From an uncultured Azospirillum sp. (GTDB lineage Bacteria; Pseudomonadota; Alphaproteobacteria; RF32; CAG-239): a DNA stretch of 15,594 nucleotides. This document shows positions 1 to 6,953 of this stretch, in pieces (within the stretch, counting starts at the first letter, position 1; every line of letters begins with the position of its first letter). The position numbers and the translations under genes are program-made. Under the pieces are notes generated by a model. It made no database searches and was not told the origin of the DNA. It saw nothing but the letters and a program-made list of their open reading frames with translations. The stretch lies in the NCBI GenBank assembly GCA_902489675.1, contig CABUAP010000013.1, positions 1 through 15,594 of the forward strand. The letters run 5' to 3'.

Positions 1-114
1 TTAATATAAGTATTGCAATTTAGTTCGAGAACGGATGTTCTCTGGTTTTGAAATATTGCCCTTAACCTCCAATCGGGAGGAAGGTTGTTAATTGACTAAA
101 GAAAGGAGCAGTAT
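1..114 (+). other. Structured leader upstream of small ORF, two hairpins
   Basis: This 114-base stretch has no ORF I can support and contains two clear inverted repeats. The first is a perfect 6-bp stem with a 4-base loop: GAGAAC at 27-32, GGAT loop, GTTCTC at 37-42. The second pairs CCTCC (66-70) with GGAGG (76-80) and extends through a two-base AA bulge by CCTT (60-63) against AAGG (81-84). Neither is followed by a T-tract, so they do not look like terminators. The CTCC of the second hairpin could instead pair with the ribosome binding site GGAG at 105-108, so a translation-control role for the ORF at 115 is possible but speculative. The left part may belong to an upstream gene's 3' region. 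Confidence 0.35.
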
Positions 115-444
115 ATGTTAAAAAAACACATCAAAAAACTTCTCGGACAACAACTTCTGTTATACCGTTGCCAACATTTGATAAAACTTCAAAATGCCGC
201 AGAAGAAAGCAAAATTTCCTGGCAAAAGATTGATAAAGCAGAAATCGGCATCACACAAACATGGAATGTTTATCAAAAATTGCTGGATATTTATCACAAA
301 CAAATCAAAATCGAACTGATAGACATTCCGGCCGAAAACAATTTAGAAAAACAACTGCTGCCGACACAAAACTCTTGCCGGCACCATAATTTTGATGAAA
401 AAAATCCTCCTTTTGTTGCAGCTAAAGAGCGGAAAAAAGTATAA
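115..444 (+). CDS. Hypothetical small basic protein, 109 aa
   Basis: I do not recognise this protein. It is called as a gene because AAAGGAG (102-108) lies 6 bases before the ATG, and no other frame offers a competing gene. The product is rich in Lys, Gln and Leu. It opens with a basic stretch (MLKKHIKKLLGQQLL) and looks mostly helical up to about residue 70, then has a polar tail ending in Lys-Lys-Val. There is no signal peptide, membrane segment or metal motif; two Cys (residues 19 and 88) are not in a recognisable arrangement. It stands alone on the plus strand, convergent with the cyclophilin gene. The hairpin at 503-525 has no T-tract in the plus direction, so its own terminator is not obvious. 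A regulatory or DNA/RNA-binding role is only a guess from charge. Confidence 0.6.
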   Translation: MLKKHIKKLLGQQLLLYRCQHLIKLQNAAEESKISWQKIDKAEIGITQTWNVYQKLLDIYHKQIKIELIDIPAENNLEKQLLPTQNSCRHHNFDEKNPPFVAAKERKKV

Positions 445-498
445 GACAACAGAGCTTACAACGTCAAAAAAATAACTTGCCGCTCAACCGTCGGATGC

Positions 499-525
499 AA
501 AACCCCGCCGAAAAAATCGGCGGGG
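499..525 (-). terminator. Rho-independent terminator of the cyclophilin gene
   Basis: CCCCGCCGA (503-511) pairs perfectly with TCGGCGGGG (517-525) around an A-rich loop. Read on the minus strand the stem is followed by TTTT (499-502), so it ends the transcript of the gene at 546-1151. Read on the plus strand it is followed by TGCATT, so termination in that direction would be weak. Confidence 0.8.
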
Positions 526-545
526 TGCATTATCAAAACGAATAA

Positions 546-1151
546 TTATAAATCGGCAATGACAGCCATTGAAATAATCTCATCAGGCTGAGAAACCATA
601 CCGTTACCGCCGGTTCCGCGTTTGATCATATCCACATATTCCATACCGGCAGCCACTTCACCCCAAACCGTATATTGCCCGTTGAGCCACGGTGCCTCGG
701 CAAAACAAATAAAAAACTGGCTGTCGGCAGAATCCGGATCCATCGCCCGCGCCATCGAAACCGTACCGCGCAGATGCGGACGACGGTTAAATTCCGCTTT
801 CAGCTTTTTGCCGCTGCCGCCGGTTCCGGTACCGAAGGGACAACCGGTCTGCGCCATAAAACCATCAATCACCCGATGAAATTTCAAACCGTTATAAAAT
901 CCTGCCCGCACCAGTTCCTTAATCCGTGCCACATGATTCGGCGCGTCATCGGCAAACATCTCTATCACCACATCACCGCTTTTCAGCTTTAGCAGCAGTG
1001 CATTTTCCGCGTCCCTAACTTGATATTTGGCCTTTTCTTTTTTGGCACGAGCCGGACTTTTGGTCAGCTTTTTAGTATCGGCAGCTCCCAATCCCTTGGT
1101 ATCGGCTTTAGCCAATTTGGCCGTTTCGGCATTTTTAAGCAATTTTGCCAT
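546..1151 (-). CDS. Cyclophilin-type peptidyl-prolyl cis-trans isomerase, basic N-terminal extension
   Basis: This enzyme (201 aa) speeds cis-trans isomerisation of Xaa-Pro bonds and so helps protein folding. The cyclophilin domain runs from about residue 50 to the end. It carries the active-site run FHRVIDGFMAQTG (Arg, Phe, Met and Gln of the family site), then MARAMDPDSADSQFFI and WLNGQYTVWGEV. The first 45 or so residues are an Ala/Lys-rich, low-complexity extension with no hydrophobic core, so the protein should be cytosolic rather than periplasmic. The start is set by AAGGAGA six bases upstream of the ATG at 1151; an upstream in-frame ATG at 1211 lacks such a site. The gene follows the ATP-grasp ligase by 64 bases, may have its own promoter in that gap, and ends at a strong terminator. 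Confidence 0.95.
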   Translation of the reverse strand: MAKLLKNAETAKLAKADTKGLGAADTKKLTKSPARAKKEKAKYQVRDAENALLLKLKSGDVVIEMFADDAPNHVARIKELVRAGFYNGLKFHRVIDGFMAQTGCPFGTGTGGSGKKLKAEFNRRPHLRGTVSMARAMDPDSADSQFFICFAEAPWLNGQYTVWGEVAAGMEYVDMIKRGTGGNGMVSQPDEIISMAVIADL

Positions 1152-1182
1152 CTCATTTCTCCTTAAATGTATCATCTGTTTA

Positions 1183-1211
1183 TATATAGGGATCGGAGAG
1201 CCCGATAGCAA
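1183..1211 (-). promoter_or_regulatory. Possible promoter for the cyclophilin gene
   Basis: On the minus strand TTGCTA (1206-1211) and TATATA (1183-1188) are separated by 17 bases, in the gap between the ATP-grasp ligase stop and the cyclophilin start. Each box matches the sigma-70 consensus at four of six positions. The -35 box would lie just upstream of the ligase stop codon. The spacer contains a short hairpin (ATCGG...CCGAT). The call rests on spacing and weak matches only. Confidence 0.35.
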
Positions 1212-1215
1212 GCGG

Positions 1216-2163
1216 CTATTTCAAAACATAATCCACCCGTTCGGCATAATTTAGGCCGTGCGGATAATGCTTGCGGATTTTTTTCAACAAATCACGCATT
1301 CCTCTTCCGTTGGCAATCTGAATAGCCAATCCCGGCCGCGCATTCAACTCCAGCATCATCGGCCCCCGATATTTATCAAGCACAATATCGGCCCCCAAAT
1401 ATCCCAAACCGGTCATTTCATATCCTTTGGCGGCAATTTCCAAATGCTCCCGCCAAAAAGGAACCTGCAACTCCATTAAATCAGCGCCGGTATCGGGATG
1501 AAAACGGATCGGCCGGTCATGAGAAACTGCCGCCACCGCATGACCGGTACGGATATCAATGCCAACCCCGACTGCCCCCTGATGCAGATTAGCGCGTCCG
1601 CCGGACTCTTTAGTTGCCAGACGCATCATCGACAAAGCCGGAAACCCCTGATAAACAATAACCCGCACATCCGGAATCCCCTGATAGCTGAAATCTTGAA
1701 ATTGATTTGAAAAATGTACCATTTCTTCCAACACGGCAACATCATATTTGCCGCCGAGAGAATAAAGCCCGCTCAAAATATTGGAAATATGCTGATACAC
1801 TTCATTATAAGTCAAAACCTTTTCCGATGCAGTCACAAAATGCTGCTCATCATAGCTCTTAATCACCAAAACGCCTTTTCCGCCGCTGCCGTGCGCCGGT
1901 TTGATCACAAATTCATTGTAACCTTTCACCAGTTCCAAAAAACGGTCTACTTCGTTTTGGACATCAATCACCCCAATCAAGTGGGGCGTATTAATCCCGA
2001 CGCCGGCGGCCAATTTCTTTGTCTGCACCTTGTCATCCACCAACGGATACAAACGCCGACTGTTGCTCTTGGCAATAATCTCATAGTTACGACGGTTCAT
2101 CCCCAAAACGCCCGCTTCCCGCAGCTGTGAGGGCGTTGCAAAATGTTTCAAAAAGTTAAACAT
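1216..2163 (-). CDS. RimK-related ATP-grasp ligase (alpha-L-glutamate ligase-like)
   Basis: This 315-residue cytosolic protein belongs to the ATP-grasp amide ligases close to RimK, which join an amino acid (often glutamate) to a carboxyl end using ATP. Its substrate here is unknown. Visible signatures are the glycine-rich nucleotide loop KPAHGSGGKGVLVIKS, the central PDVRVIVYQGFPALSMMRLA strand, and near the C-terminus MMLELNARPGLAIQIANGRG, whose Glu and Asn are the expected Mg-ATP ligands. The start at 2163 has AAAAGGAAAAAC just upstream; an upstream in-frame ATG at 2193 lies deep inside the neighbouring gene and is unlikely. The start overlaps the end of the 7TM gene by 8 bases, which suggests translational coupling. 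The ligase, inactive-transglutaminase membrane protein and retropepsin-like lipoprotein form a recurring triad, so a joint function at the envelope is likely. Confidence 0.9.
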   Translation of the reverse strand: MFNFLKHFATPSQLREAGVLGMNRRNYEIIAKSNSRRLYPLVDDKVQTKKLAAGVGINTPHLIGVIDVQNEVDRFLELVKGYNEFVIKPAHGSGGKGVLVIKSYDEQHFVTASEKVLTYNEVYQHISNILSGLYSLGGKYDVAVLEEMVHFSNQFQDFSYQGIPDVRVIVYQGFPALSMMRLATKESGGRANLHQGAVGVGIDIRTGHAVAAVSHDRPIRFHPDTGADLMELQVPFWREHLEIAAKGYEMTGLGYLGADIVLDKYRGPMMLELNARPGLAIQIANGRGMRDLLKKIRKHYPHGLNYAERVDYVLK

Positions 2164-3697
2164 TTGTTTTTCCTTTTTTGGCGAGCGGGGCAAAACGTGT
2201 CAGTTCCGTCAAGCGATATCCCGTGTAAGTCCCCAATAGCATCACGACAAAAAGAATAACCAGATTAAACTCGTTAAAAGCAAACATGATGTGGCGGATA
2301 TATTCATTGACAATCACAAAATAAGTAATTATCGCCACCAGCACGCTGTAGATAATTTCCTTAGTTGCGTTGGCCGCGCCGTCTTCCTCCCAAGTTATCG
2401 AAGCTCTTTCGATAATCCATGCCATAATGATAATCGGGAAAAACAGAGCCGAAGAAGCAATTTCCCATTTCCACTGATAGCCGACAATCGCCAACACCTG
2501 CATAATCAGGATCACAAAAATGACCACCGCCGAAATCCGCGGCACCAAAAGCAGATTAAGTCTGGACAACCCGGCTCTGATCAAAAGCCCGATGCCGAGA
2601 ATAACCGAAAAACAAATCAGCCCCGGCCAAAATCCGGTTTTTACCAACGACATCGCAATCAGCATCGGCGTAAACGTTCCCATGGTCTGAATCCCCACCA
2701 CATTGCGCATCAGAACCACCACCAAAATCGCCAGCGGAAAGATCATCAGCCATTTCAGCGTATTTTGTTCGTTCAAAGGCAGATTGTAAATCGAATAATC
2801 AAACCAACTGCGGCTGTGGGAAAGTTCCGCCCGGTGCCCGGCCATACGAAACGAAGAACGGATGGATTTCATCACCGAAAACTTGGTAATAGAGTCGGTT
2901 CCGCCTTCAACATCAACCAACGACTGGCTGCCGCGTTGAAAAATGATAAAATCGCTCGGAACACCTTTTTTACCGGTTTGCAGATTATAAATTTTCCACA
3001 TTCCGTCAATATAAGCCTCTAGCATCACGTCCGGCACCAGTGTTTTTTTGCCTTCGGTCAACTTAATACCGCGCACCATGCGCGCCGGCACGTCATTTAA
3101 AGCCAAAAGATCAATCGCCGCCTGCGCCGTTGCCTTAGCCGTTCGGGGGGCGGGAACAAAAGACTGCACCGTTTCATCCGGCGGATTAAGATTAAACAAC
3201 GCAATCACCTGCTGCGCAGCGTCGCCTTCCTGCTGTTTGGCCATTTCCAACAACTGCCCGGCCAAAACTGCCGTTTGTTCGTCCATAATCGGCTTTTGTG
3301 GTTTAGCCGGTTTTTCGGCAACGGTTTTTCCCCGACTGTCCACATTATCATAAAGTAAAACCCGATAATAGATATCTTGCAGTTTGCGCAGCGGCTTGGA
3401 GGTCATATCGATCCGGTCGCTTTTCTTCTCAATCTGATATTTGGGCGCAACAATATCTTCGTCCAAAATTTTAAAACCGGCTGTCGACAACGGACGCGCG
3501 ATGGAAACACGGATATTTTCACCGTTTGGCATAAAACTGATATGTTCCTCCACCGTCCACACATCCGTTGTTTGGCGGGGCGTAAAATTAAATCCCCAAT
3601 ATTTTGTTTTATAGTATGCACTGTAACCGGCAAATACCAATGACAGCAAAAGACCAAGAGTTAAAACGGCTCTTACGGATTTTAATTTTTTCAGCAT
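2156..3697 (-). CDS. Inactive transglutaminase fused to seven-transmembrane domain (UUP1-like)
   Basis: This 513-residue inner-membrane protein matches the family of an inactive transglutaminase-like domain joined to seven helices (the Pfam families I recall as Transglut_i_TM and 7TM_transglut). An N-terminal helix spans about residues 10-28 and is followed by a periplasmic domain of about 280 residues. A helical bundle then begins near residue 315 (WLMIFPLAILVVVLM), with the typical MGTFTPMLIAMSLVKTG stretch and further helices to about residue 500. The transglutaminase Cys-His-Asp triad is not evident, as is usual for the family. The start has AGAGG six bases before the ATG. The gene lies between the lipoprotein protease (27-base gap) and the ATP-grasp ligase (8-base overlap). 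It may link cytosolic ligation to a periplasmic acceptor or sensor; that role is inferred, not shown. Confidence 0.9.
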   Translation of the reverse strand: MLKKLKSVRAVLTLGLLLSLVFAGYSAYYKTKYWGFNFTPRQTTDVWTVEEHISFMPNGENIRVSIARPLSTAGFKILDEDIVAPKYQIEKKSDRIDMTSKPLRKLQDIYYRVLLYDNVDSRGKTVAEKPAKPQKPIMDEQTAVLAGQLLEMAKQQEGDAAQQVIALFNLNPPDETVQSFVPAPRTAKATAQAAIDLLALNDVPARMVRGIKLTEGKKTLVPDVMLEAYIDGMWKIYNLQTGKKGVPSDFIIFQRGSQSLVDVEGGTDSITKFSVMKSIRSSFRMAGHRAELSHSRSWFDYSIYNLPLNEQNTLKWLMIFPLAILVVVLMRNVVGIQTMGTFTPMLIAMSLVKTGFWPGLICFSVILGIGLLIRAGLSRLNLLLVPRISAVVIFVILIMQVLAIVGYQWKWEIASSALFFPIIIMAWIIERASITWEEDGAANATKEIIYSVLVAIITYFVIVNEYIRHIMFAFNEFNLVILFVVMLLGTYTGYRLTELTRFAPLAKKGKTNV

Positions 3698-3724
3698 ATG
3701 TGCCTCTGCAAATAGAATTTATTT

Positions 3725-4312
3725 TTAGCGCAAAACATTAGCCTGCGACGTATCAACCACAAAACGCCCGGTCAGAACATTACGGCCGATCAGCCCCTGA
3801 TAATTAAAACGGTCACGGGCAGCAAGCGAAAACTCGGCCTTAACAATTTCATTCCCCATTTTAACATTCATCACCACAACAATCCGCTCTTCACTGACGT
3901 TGATGCGTTTGACCAACGGCTGGCGTTTAATTTTTTTCTCAAAACGGTATTTTTCGCCGGTTTCTCGGTTGATCAAATCAAATGCCACCCATTTTTCACC
4001 GTCTCTTTCAAAAGAAACGATATGATCGGCATCGACCGACGATGTTTCCGCACCGGTATCAATTCTCGACGGGAAAGGTGATTTCATCGGCAAAAAATAA
4101 ACCGGCTCAACCTCACCGATTGTTTTCAGCGGCATTTTTTCCTGCACTTTCGGGGTTACGGTTTTAACGGTTTGGGCTTCAGATTTTGTTTCGGGCATTC
4201 TGACCTCCACCCCTGGCACGATTGCCGGCCGGACAGCCGTCTGATTTTGACAGGCGGCCAAAGGCAGCAACACTGCCGATAATAACATTGTTTTTAAAAA
4301 AATATTTGCCAT
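3725..4312 (-). CDS. Lipoprotein retropepsin-like aspartic protease (RimB / PF05618 type)
   Basis: This 195-residue protein has a lipoprotein signal ending in LPLAAC (Cys21), so it should be anchored to a membrane facing the periplasm. After a linker of about 50 residues comes a retropepsin-like domain. The catalytic-type motif RIDTGAETSS (Asp85-Thr-Gly-Ala) is followed about 90 residues later by the conserved GLIGRNVLTGRFVVD strand. The family was long labelled a putative ATP-dependent zinc protease, but the DTGA motif points to an aspartic protease fold. It is the first gene of the triad with the 7TM protein and the ATP-grasp ligase, and might remove or mature what the ligase adds. The start at 4312 lacks a clear Shine-Dalgarno site; an internal ATG at residue 9 would leave a signal too short in its basic part, so I keep the first one. 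Confidence 0.88.
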   Translation of the reverse strand: MANIFLKTMLLSAVLLPLAACQNQTAVRPAIVPGVEVRMPETKSEAQTVKTVTPKVQEKMPLKTIGEVEPVYFLPMKSPFPSRIDTGAETSSVDADHIVSFERDGEKWVAFDLINRETGEKYRFEKKIKRQPLVKRINVSEERIVVVMNVKMGNEIVKAEFSLAARDRFNYQGLIGRNVLTGRFVVDTSQANVLR

Positions 4313-4384
4313 ATTGTATCTTCAATATATTGTTTTTAAGCTTTCTCTATTTACCTTTAAATTCATCTAAATGTAAAGTAAAAA

Positions 4385-4397
4385 AAACGAAATTATA
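4385..4397 (-). promoter_or_regulatory. Probable -10 box of the protease/7TM/ligase operon
   Basis: The minus strand has a perfect TATAAT at 4392-4397, preceded by GTGAG. Transcription would start near 4385, giving a leader of about 70 bases before the start at 4312. No good -35 box lies at 17 bases; ACAAAA or GACAAA at 17-18 bases is weak. The upstream part overlaps the -35 box of the divergent plus-strand promoter, so the two directions may compete or share a regulator. Confidence 0.4.
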
Positions 4398-4409
4398 CTC
4401 ACTTTTTTC

Positions 4410-4438
4410 GTGACTTTTGTCCTAAAAAAGACTATATT
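4410..4438 (+). promoter_or_regulatory. Probable promoter of the secreted cysteine peptidase gene
   Basis: GTGACT (4410-4415) and TATATT (4433-4438) are spaced by 17 bases and match the sigma-70 boxes at four and five of six positions. Transcription would begin near 4445, only about 20 bases before the ATG at 4465. That short leader has no good ribosome binding site. Confidence 0.45.
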
Positions 4439-4464
4439 ATACAAAAATAAGAATCAAAATCAGA

Positions 4465-5493
4465 ATGAAAGAAAAGATGTTTCCGGAAAAGAAAATAAAA
4501 ATCCTAAAAATAAAAATGCGCAAAGCTTTTTACAAAGCCCGCCGTTATGTCCTCGGCACGGCAATACTCGGTACTGTCGCTTCTTCGCCTGCCCAGCTCA
4601 ACGGTCAGGTACGAACAAGCGTCAATGCTAATATCGGAAAGGCTCAAATCACTATTGCCGAAAGACGAGCTGCACTGGAACAGCGCAAACAGGATGCCTC
4701 TCTCTTGGCATACGGCAGAATGATTGAGGTCGATGTCGACAGCGAAGTCGCCGGCCGTGCCGAATGGGTAGTAAACGAATTTCTTGACGCATCTTCCAAA
4801 CACCTGCAAGAGATAAAAAGAGCAACGGCTCAGGGCAGAAAAACCAGTTATGTCAAAAACAATTTTTTTGACGTTGTGTACCCTCGAGGCGGTTTATCGG
4901 GAAAAAACAATTACTGCATCACCGCTATCAACCGCGCCCTGATTGATGCCAACACTTTCGGCGATCTCAACAATGTGCTGCCCGAATATCGCAGCGAGGG
5001 CTTTAATGCGGTCGAATGCCGGCGTTTTGTCAACCACCTCAAACAAAAAGGCTTTGGCGACTGTATCAAACATGGCTACATTAATGTCAAAGACCTCGAA
5101 ATCGGCGACATTATCATGACACCGCGCGGCGGCGGCCGTTATCATGCCACAACCTATATCGGCAACGGCAAAGTCCGCAGTTTCAACAACGACGGGGAGT
5201 GGCGCCTGAAAAAACAATCGGGGATTGTCATAAAAACAAAATCCATCACCGAAAAAGCCATCAAAAAGGAACTGGAAAGACAGGAATTGATCACCCCTGA
5301 CAAAAGCCGCCAAGTAATCCCGCTGCAAAAAGCACAAAAAATGATGCAGATTTTATACAGCGGACGCGACCCGCATCGGCATATGGCCCTGCTGCTTGAA
5401 CCCAGAATGGACAACCGATTGCTGGTAGATGCCCCGATAGAAAGAGCAGACAGCATCACCCTGTCCCGTTTCCGCAATATCCGGGAAATATAA
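4465..5493 (+). CDS. Secreted CHAP/NlpC-P60-like cysteine peptidase or amidase
   Basis: The 342-residue product looks exported: a very basic N-terminus (27 residues, many Lys and Arg) precedes a hydrophobic core at about residues 28-42 with a likely cleavage after SSPA. A helical region follows to about residue 125. The catalytic-type region is next: Cys151 in NYCITAINRA, then NVKDLEIGDIIM, and His227 in RYHATTYIGNGKVRSFNNDG. This Cys / GDI / His-x-x-x-Tyr-x-Gly-x-Gly-x-Val order is typical of CHAP and NlpC/P60 enzymes, which cut peptidoglycan peptides or amide bonds. The last 100 or so residues are basic and unrecognised. The start is uncertain because none of the in-frame ATGs (4465, 4477, 4516) has a good ribosome binding site. 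Starting at 4516 would give a more ordinary signal peptide. Cell-wall remodelling is the likeliest role; an effector or toxin is possible. Confidence 0.75.
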   Translation: MKEKMFPEKKIKILKIKMRKAFYKARRYVLGTAILGTVASSPAQLNGQVRTSVNANIGKAQITIAERRAALEQRKQDASLLAYGRMIEVDVDSEVAGRAEWVVNEFLDASSKHLQEIKRATAQGRKTSYVKNNFFDVVYPRGGLSGKNNYCITAINRALIDANTFGDLNNVLPEYRSEGFNAVECRRFVNHLKQKGFGDCIKHGYINVKDLEIGDIIMTPRGGGRYHATTYIGNGKVRSFNNDGEWRLKKQSGIVIKTKSITEKAIKKELERQELITPDKSRQVIPLQKAQKMMQILYSGRDPHRHMALLLEPRMDNRLLVDAPIERADSITLSRFRNIREI

Positions 5494-5494
5494 T

Positions 5495-5525
5495 AAAAAA
5501 GCCCCGTATCATACGGGGCTTTTTT
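5495..5525. terminator. Bidirectional rho-independent terminator
   Basis: AAAAAA plus GCCCCGTA (5495-5508) pairs with TACGGGGC plus TTTTTT (5512-5525) around a TCA loop. It is T-rich downstream in both directions, so it should end both the plus-strand peptidase gene (stop at 5493) and the minus-strand porin gene (stop at 5551). Confidence 0.92.
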
Positions 5526-5550
5526 ATTATTGCCGAAATATCGACCGGAC

Positions 5551-6777
5551 TTAAAAGAAGAAACTCGCACGCAGGCTGAATACTGTTCCGTAATCAGATT
5601 TCTGGTTAAGCGCCGGATCAATATAAAACTGAACATCCGGGGTAATTGTCACCCATTTGGATATCCCCCACGCCCAATAAGCTTCTATAACCTTCTCACT
5701 GTCATGTGCCAGTTTCTCGCCCACTGCTTTTTCATCAACCTTGTTATAGGCAAAAGCCAAACCGATTTGGTCAAGCGGATTGCGGTCAAGCGGATTGTCA
5801 TAAACCATTCCGAGCACCCACGATTGATTAATTTCGGCAGTTGAACCGGATACCCCGTTAACACGACCGAATACGGTCAATTTATCACCGATTGCCTGAC
5901 TGACATTAACAGACCAGCCGTTTGTCGTTTGTTTTTGCTCATTAACCCAAGGCTGATTATACAACAAAACCGAATACTGAGCCGCTCCCAGCCCTTTTAT
6001 CGTCGGACTATATGCCACATAACCAAAGGTGGCGTAATGCTCATCATTCAAACTATTGACCCGCACGCTGATCCCGTCCACATTAGAGGCATCCTGCGCA
6101 CCGACGGCAAATGTCCATTCAGCATTCGGTGTTGCCTGCAAATAAGCGCCGACGCCGGCCGTTGAATAAGTCGAACTCGCATTTTGCGACAATGCATAAT
6201 TGATAAAATTGACCTGCTGATTAGAATCATAAGCCGTCCCGTCAAAATTAGAAATCGGGAACTGACCGGCTGCCACCGTCAGCCATTTCCAACTGCCGCC
6301 CAGCTGATAACTGTAATACAGTTCATTAAACGAATTTGACTTATCATCATAATCATTAATTTCGGTCGCCACACCGATATTGCTGCCGATTCTGGCCGCC
6401 TGCGAACCGCCGTAACGAGCAACCGTATAAGCAAAATTAAGTGTTCCGCTTCCGTATTCGTTATCAAACGTGGTCCAGGTAAAACTCGGAGAAATCAAAG
6501 TCTGATAAGCCGTTTTCCGCCCATTTGGCGCCCCGCGCTGCGGCATATAGGAAATATCAAGCGAATAATCAAAACCGTATTCTTTGTTCAAATAGTTTTT
6601 GAAATCACTATAATCCTCACCAAACCGGCTGAAAGTAAAATTACGCCGCCGATAAGCATCATCTACCCTCTTTTGAGCTCCCTGAGGCAGATCGCCGTTT
6701 TGGGCGTAGGCAGAAGGCACATAGGATAAAATACCGCTCACTAAACTGCCGGCCAACAAATAATATCTGATTTTCAT
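5551..6777 (-). CDS. aaxA: OprB-family outer-membrane porin, AaxA-like
   Basis: The 408-residue product has a signal peptide (MKIRYYLLAG..., cleavage after SAYA at about residue 25). The rest is alternating beta-strand sequence rich in Tyr, Trp, Asn and Ser, ending in ...SLRASFFF; a terminal Phe is the usual signal for outer-membrane barrel assembly. Strand patterns such as WKWLTVAAGQFPISNFDGTAY and the YDNPLDRNPLDQIGLAFAYN stretch fit the carbohydrate-selective OprB family. In Chlamydia the OprB-like porin AaxA lets arginine through the outer membrane for AaxB and AaxC. Here the porin is divergent from the decarboxylase and antiporter, so I read it as AaxA-like. The alternative is a generic sugar porin that happens to be adjacent. 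The start at 6777 has GAGAGGAAAA upstream; the in-frame ATG at 6792 has no such site. Confidence 0.85.
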   Translation of the reverse strand: MKIRYYLLAGSLVSGILSYVPSAYAQNGDLPQGAQKRVDDAYRRRNFTFSRFGEDYSDFKNYLNKEYGFDYSLDISYMPQRGAPNGRKTAYQTLISPSFTWTTFDNEYGSGTLNFAYTVARYGGSQAARIGSNIGVATEINDYDDKSNSFNELYYSYQLGGSWKWLTVAAGQFPISNFDGTAYDSNQQVNFINYALSQNASSTYSTAGVGAYLQATPNAEWTFAVGAQDASNVDGISVRVNSLNDEHYATFGYVAYSPTIKGLGAAQYSVLLYNQPWVNEQKQTTNGWSVNVSQAIGDKLTVFGRVNGVSGSTAEINQSWVLGMVYDNPLDRNPLDQIGLAFAYNKVDEKAVGEKLAHDSEKVIEAYWAWGISKWVTITPDVQFYIDPALNQKSDYGTVFSLRASFFF

Positions 6778-6805
6778 GCTTTTTCCTCTCATCCGAAATT
6801 ATTGA

Positions 6806-6846
6806 TGTCCTTTTATTTATATACGAAAAATCAAAGATAAAGGACA
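6806..6846. promoter_or_regulatory. Inverted repeat in the porin/decarboxylase divergent region, possible operator
   Basis: TGTCCTTT (6806-6813) and AAAGGACA (6839-6846) are perfect inverted 8-mers with starts 33 bases apart, about three helical turns. They flank an AT-rich stretch that contains TATATAAA on the minus strand (6815-6822), a plausible -10 box for the porin gene. Binding of a regulator to both arms could control the porin and perhaps the divergent decarboxylase. The remainder of the 176-base gap (6778-6953) has no ORF; I see no convincing -35/-10 pair for the decarboxylase. Confidence 0.35.
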
Positions 6847-6953
6847 AAGCTTCATTTTTATATCTTTAGTATGAACCCTGCTTGAAAATAACAGGCTGCC
6901 GATTACCTCATTAGCGTAAAACTTAAAAAACATTTTTTATAAGGAGAAATATT

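Noticed and set aside
503..525. Terminator for the plus-strand small ORF at 115-444
   Set aside because: The stem is strong but is followed by TGCATT on the plus strand; the T-run is present only on the minus side.
2291..3022. 243-codon open frame on the plus strand
   Set aside because: It is antisense to the 7TM protein; its His/Arg/Gln-rich composition is what the complement of membrane-protein codons gives.
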